DNA from: JASMTM01 sp046483075
GTDB taxonomy: Bacteria; Thermotogota; Thermotogae; Petrotogales; Kosmotogaceae
Reading direction: 5' to 3'
Assembly (NCBI GenBank): GCA_046483075.1
Contig: JAWODV010000019.1
Span: 1 to 26,794, forward strand
Length of the DNA: 26,794 nucleotides
A program made the translations under genes and the position numbers. The notes below the pieces were generated by a model. The model was not told the origin of the DNA, ran no database searches, and was given only the letters and a program-made list of their open reading frames with translations. Of this stretch, positions 24,766-26,794 are shown piece by piece; the first letter of the stretch is position 1; each line of letters starts with the position of its first letter.

Positions 24766-25284
24766 TTACATTAATTCAAAGTCATGACCGCAGTTTTTAC
24801 AAAACCTTACATCAGAATCATTTAATTTTCTACAGAAAGTACATAATTTCTTACCCGTCAATGAAGCTCCACAGTTCTTGCAGGTTCTTGAACCCGTTTC
24901 GTTTTCAGTATCACATTTATAACATCTGACATAGGACGAAGATTTTTTTGTCTTTAGTTCCTTATAGTCGAATTTTTCTGAAGGCAGGATTTTGTTATCC
25001 GGTTGCAAATCTTGATTTTGAACGAATTTTCCTGATTGTTCTTTTTGATATTCAAGTTTTTCGGATACTACTCGCATAATTGCCTGTCCAATAAAAATCA
25101 TTATGAGACCAGGAAGTCCTAAGATAAAAAATGTATTCATAAAAGCAGTAGGTGGAGCGCCTATTATTCCAACAAAAGAATATATAAGCATAGCGATACC
25201 TATTATCAGCAATGCTAAACCACCATATTTTGCAAGCATGTAAAATATCTCTAATGGACTACCTTGTTCAGCAGGTCCTGACAT
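24766..25284 (-). CDS. Two-helix membrane protein with C-terminal double zinc ribbon
   Basis: Protein of 172 residues starting at MSGPAEQG; GGAGGTG (25291-25297) is six bases before this ATG. Two hydrophobic helices lie at about residues 19-41 and 50-69, then a charged linker, then two zinc ribbons: Cys121/124/135/138 (CYKCDTENETGSRTCKNC) and Cys148/151/162/165 (CTFCRKLNDSDVRFCKNC). The ribbons should be cytoplasmic if both termini are inside. It is the first gene before potA. Double zinc ribbons often mediate protein or nucleic-acid contacts; whether it affects polyamine transport is unknown. Confidence 0.82.
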   Translation of the reverse strand: MSGPAEQGSPLEIFYMLAKYGGLALLIIGIAMLIYSFVGIIGAPPTAFMNTFFILGLPGLIMIFIGQAIMRVVSEKLEYQKEQSGKFVQNQDLQPDNKILPSEKFDYKELKTKKSSSYVRCYKCDTENETGSRTCKNCGASLTGKKLCTFCRKLNDSDVRFCKNCGHDFELM

Positions 25285-25315
25285 TGTTAACACCTCCAAT
25301 ATGTTGCATATTTAC

Positions 25316-25344
25316 ATTATAAATCAAAATGGGGATTTCTTTAA
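25316..25344 (-). promoter_or_regulatory. Promoter for the zinc-ribbon / pot operon
   Basis: On the minus strand TTAAAG (25344-25339), 17 bases, TATAAT (25321-25316), about 32 bases before the zinc-ribbon ATG. The -10 is perfect; the -35 is moderate. Confidence 0.55.
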
Positions 25345-25380
25345 AGAGTAACGCATAAAATACCAAAGTATAAAGATACT

Positions 25381-26040
25381 TTAAAATTCAATTAGTTCTT
25401 TATTTTCTAATTCTCTTGAATGAATAGTAAAACTAGCATAATTTTCTATAGGTTCGCTTGAGATAATCTGAGTATTGCCATTATCGTTGAAAAAAAGGTT
25501 GTAATAGCTGTCTTTTTCAAAATTGTTGTGTTTTAAGGCCCAAACTCTATTTAAATCAGTAAGTACGGAGGTAAGTGAAGTATATTTATATTGATCTTCA
25601 ATCTCCAGTGCAGCCTTTTTTAAAGCCTCACCGGGCAAATAGGAATTAAGGTATTCAATAACAATGCTGAAATAGTATTGACTATCGATAATGTTTTCAT
25701 TTTCTTTCGTGCCATATATGGTACCGTTGTGCATAAATGCAAAGGTTTTTCCGTTCATATCACACAAGAAGGGATGAACATGTCTTATATTTACTTTATA
25801 GCCAGGGGATGCCTTCCTGGCATGAATTAAGGCAAAACAACATTTTGTTGATGAAAAATTGCCTTCCCATATAGGTGTGGTCTCTTTTTTGCATTCAACA
25901 AAATCACTTGTTGATAATATATATCCATAACCATCTCCATGAGGATTGTTTTTTCCCGTACGAGCCATTTTACTCAATGAATAAAAGTAATCTTTAATTT
26001 CCATAGTCTCTTTGGATTTAATTACCATCATTCGACACAT
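25381..26040 (-). CDS. Class II glutamine amidotransferase-like protein (Ntn-hydrolase fold)
   Basis: Protein of 219 residues. The ATG at 26040 is chosen because it leaves Cys2 as the first residue after Met removal (MCRMM), as the catalytic nucleophile of this fold requires, and because AGAGGTG lies seven bases upstream. A GTG two codons earlier would hide the cysteine. Other class II landmarks follow: NPHGDGYGY (32-40), IHARKAS (72-78), HPF (89-91) and FMHNGTI (102-108). It resembles the stand-alone YafJ/EgtC-type proteins, which hydrolyse amide or gamma-glutamyl bonds. No synthetase domain or partner gene is adjacent, so the substrate is unknown. It has its own extended -10 promoter. Confidence 0.85.
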   Translation of the reverse strand: MCRMMVIKSKETMEIKDYFYSLSKMARTGKNNPHGDGYGYILSTSDFVECKKETTPIWEGNFSSTKCCFALIHARKASPGYKVNIRHVHPFLCDMNGKTFAFMHNGTIYGTKENENIIDSQYYFSIVIEYLNSYLPGEALKKAALEIEDQYKYTSLTSVLTDLNRVWALKHNNFEKDSYYNLFFNDNGNTQIISSEPIENYASFTIHSRELENKELIEF

Positions 26041-26068
26041 TCTCACACCTCTTGAACTGTCTGAATTA

Positions 26069-26077
26069 ATTATAGCA
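26069..26077 (-). promoter_or_regulatory. Extended -10 promoter of the amidotransferase gene
   Basis: On the minus strand TGCTATAAT (26077-26069) is a perfect extended -10, about 29 bases before the ATG; the -35 region is poor. The same nonamer precedes the pilin-like operon. Confidence 0.6.
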
Positions 26078-26160
26078 ATGTTTTAGGTTTTAGGAAGAAA
26101 ATGAGTAACTTAAATTAATGAGTTGGTTTCTGCTAAGATTGTTATAAGGAGTGATTTGAT

Positions 26161-26794
26161 ATGAAATATAACAGACTGGGAAAAACTGACATTAAAATTG
26201 CAGAATTGGGGCTTGGTGGATTTCACCTTTTGGAGATTGAACAAAGGACAGTTAATGAAATAGTTAAGAGATATCTTGATGCAGGAGGTAATTATTTTGA
26301 AACAGCCCATGCATATGGTGAAGGTGTATCAGAAAAAAAGCTTGGTAATGTATTGCCAAAAGATAATGCGATTGTCGCCACAAAATCAGGTAAGAGAGAT
26401 GAAAAAGGACTAAAAAATGAATTAACGCGAAGTTTGAAAAATTTGAAGAGGGACAGTGTAGATATCCTTTTTTTACATAGTGTAACAACAGATAAAGATT
26501 GGGAGCAGCTTACTTCACCAGAAGGCGGACTCAAAGCAGTTGAATGGGCAAAAAAAGAAGGTTTAATAAGGTATATAGGAATTACCAGTCATGGTTATGG
26601 AGGAACATTATTGAAGGCACTTAGAGAATATGATTTTGATGTTTTTATGACTCAAATGAATTATTTTGATAGATTCAATTTTCCTGAAATCGAAACGAAG
26701 GTAATCCCTTATGCAGTAACTGAAAAGATTGGAATGCTGGCTATGAAATTCCTTGCAGATGGTTATTTATATAAAAATGTAGAGGATGCTTTCA
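26161..26794 (+). CDS. Aldo/keto reductase, 5' part (continues past the window)
   Basis: The first 211 codons of an NAD(P)H-dependent oxidoreductase of the aldo/keto reductase superfamily. Start ATG 26161 has AAGGAG (26146-26151) nine bases upstream. The opening MKYNRLGKTDIKIAELGLGG is typical. Catalytic positions: Tyr52 in HAYGEG, Lys75 in VATKSGK, His106 in ILFLHS. The usual Asp of the tetrad is Glu47 here (NYFETAHAYG). GLIRYIGITSHG and TQMNYFDR fit later strands of the barrel. It diverges from the amidotransferase gene. Whether a C-terminal iron-sulphur extension follows cannot be seen. Substrate unknown. Confidence 0.9.
   Translation, partial: MKYNRLGKTDIKIAELGLGGFHLLEIEQRTVNEIVKRYLDAGGNYFETAHAYGEGVSEKKLGNVLPKDNAIVATKSGKRDEKGLKNELTRSLKNLKRDSVDILFLHSVTTDKDWEQLTSPEGGLKAVEWAKKEGLIRYIGITSHGYGGTLLKALREYDFDVFMTQMNYFDRFNFPEIETKVIPYAVTEKIGMLAMKFLADGYLYKNVEDAF

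Overview
The window is AT-rich bacterial DNA (roughly one third G+C by eye) with compact operons, frequent 4-nt ATGA overlaps, strong GGAGG Shine-Dalgarno (SD) sites and several TTG starts. Together with a DUF4438 protein (a family I know from Thermotoga maritima), a stand-alone glycogen-debranching-type enzyme and a potABCD-like operon, this suggests a member of the Thermotogota, perhaps Petrotogales/Kosmotogales-like. That placement is an inference from gene content and no marker gene is present. I see no rRNA, tRNA, transposase or CRISPR array.

Layout. (1) 1-5134: the 3' end of a modular surface protein converges, across a shared bidirectional terminator, on a 1283-residue lipoprotein metallopeptidase with four ~160-residue tandem repeats. 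(2) 5581-7348: a cytoplasmic-looking trypsin-fold protease diverges from a DUF4438 protein. (3) 7370-10151: a minus-strand, translationally coupled operon of two paralogous long ArsR-type regulators and a HAD phosphatase. (4) 10325-10585: a small isolated transcription unit (good promoter, 33-codon ORF, C-rich 3' part, intrinsic terminator). (5) 10633-14654: a small membrane protein and a PAS-PAS-GAF-GGDEF diguanylate cyclase, a convergent VanZ-like protein, and a BTAD-type regulator whose C-terminus looks like a degenerate GGDEF domain that keeps the RxxD inhibitory site. (6) 15241-17058: a glycogen-debranching-type enzyme. (7) 17139-19695: a three-gene pilin-like operon. The middle gene appears to start at a non-canonical ATT codon, and the first has its SD inside a hairpin loop. 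(8) 19696-20902: about 1.2 kb of non-coding repeat mosaic with three repeat classes, two of which look like one family in opposite orientations, with conserved hairpins. (9) 20903-25284: a polyamine (spermidine/putrescine) ABC transporter operon led by a membrane zinc-ribbon protein. (10) 25381-26794: a class II glutamine amidotransferase-like protein, and the 5' part of an aldo/keto reductase.

How the parts may work together: regions 5 and 7 suggest c-di-GMP signalling next to carbohydrate storage and surface-fibre genes, but no direct regulatory link is shown by the sequence. The most unusual items are the ATT-start pilin gene, the repeat mosaic, the small isolated transcription unit and the BTAD/degenerate-GGDEF regulator. 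No complete, obviously new defence or mobile system was found.
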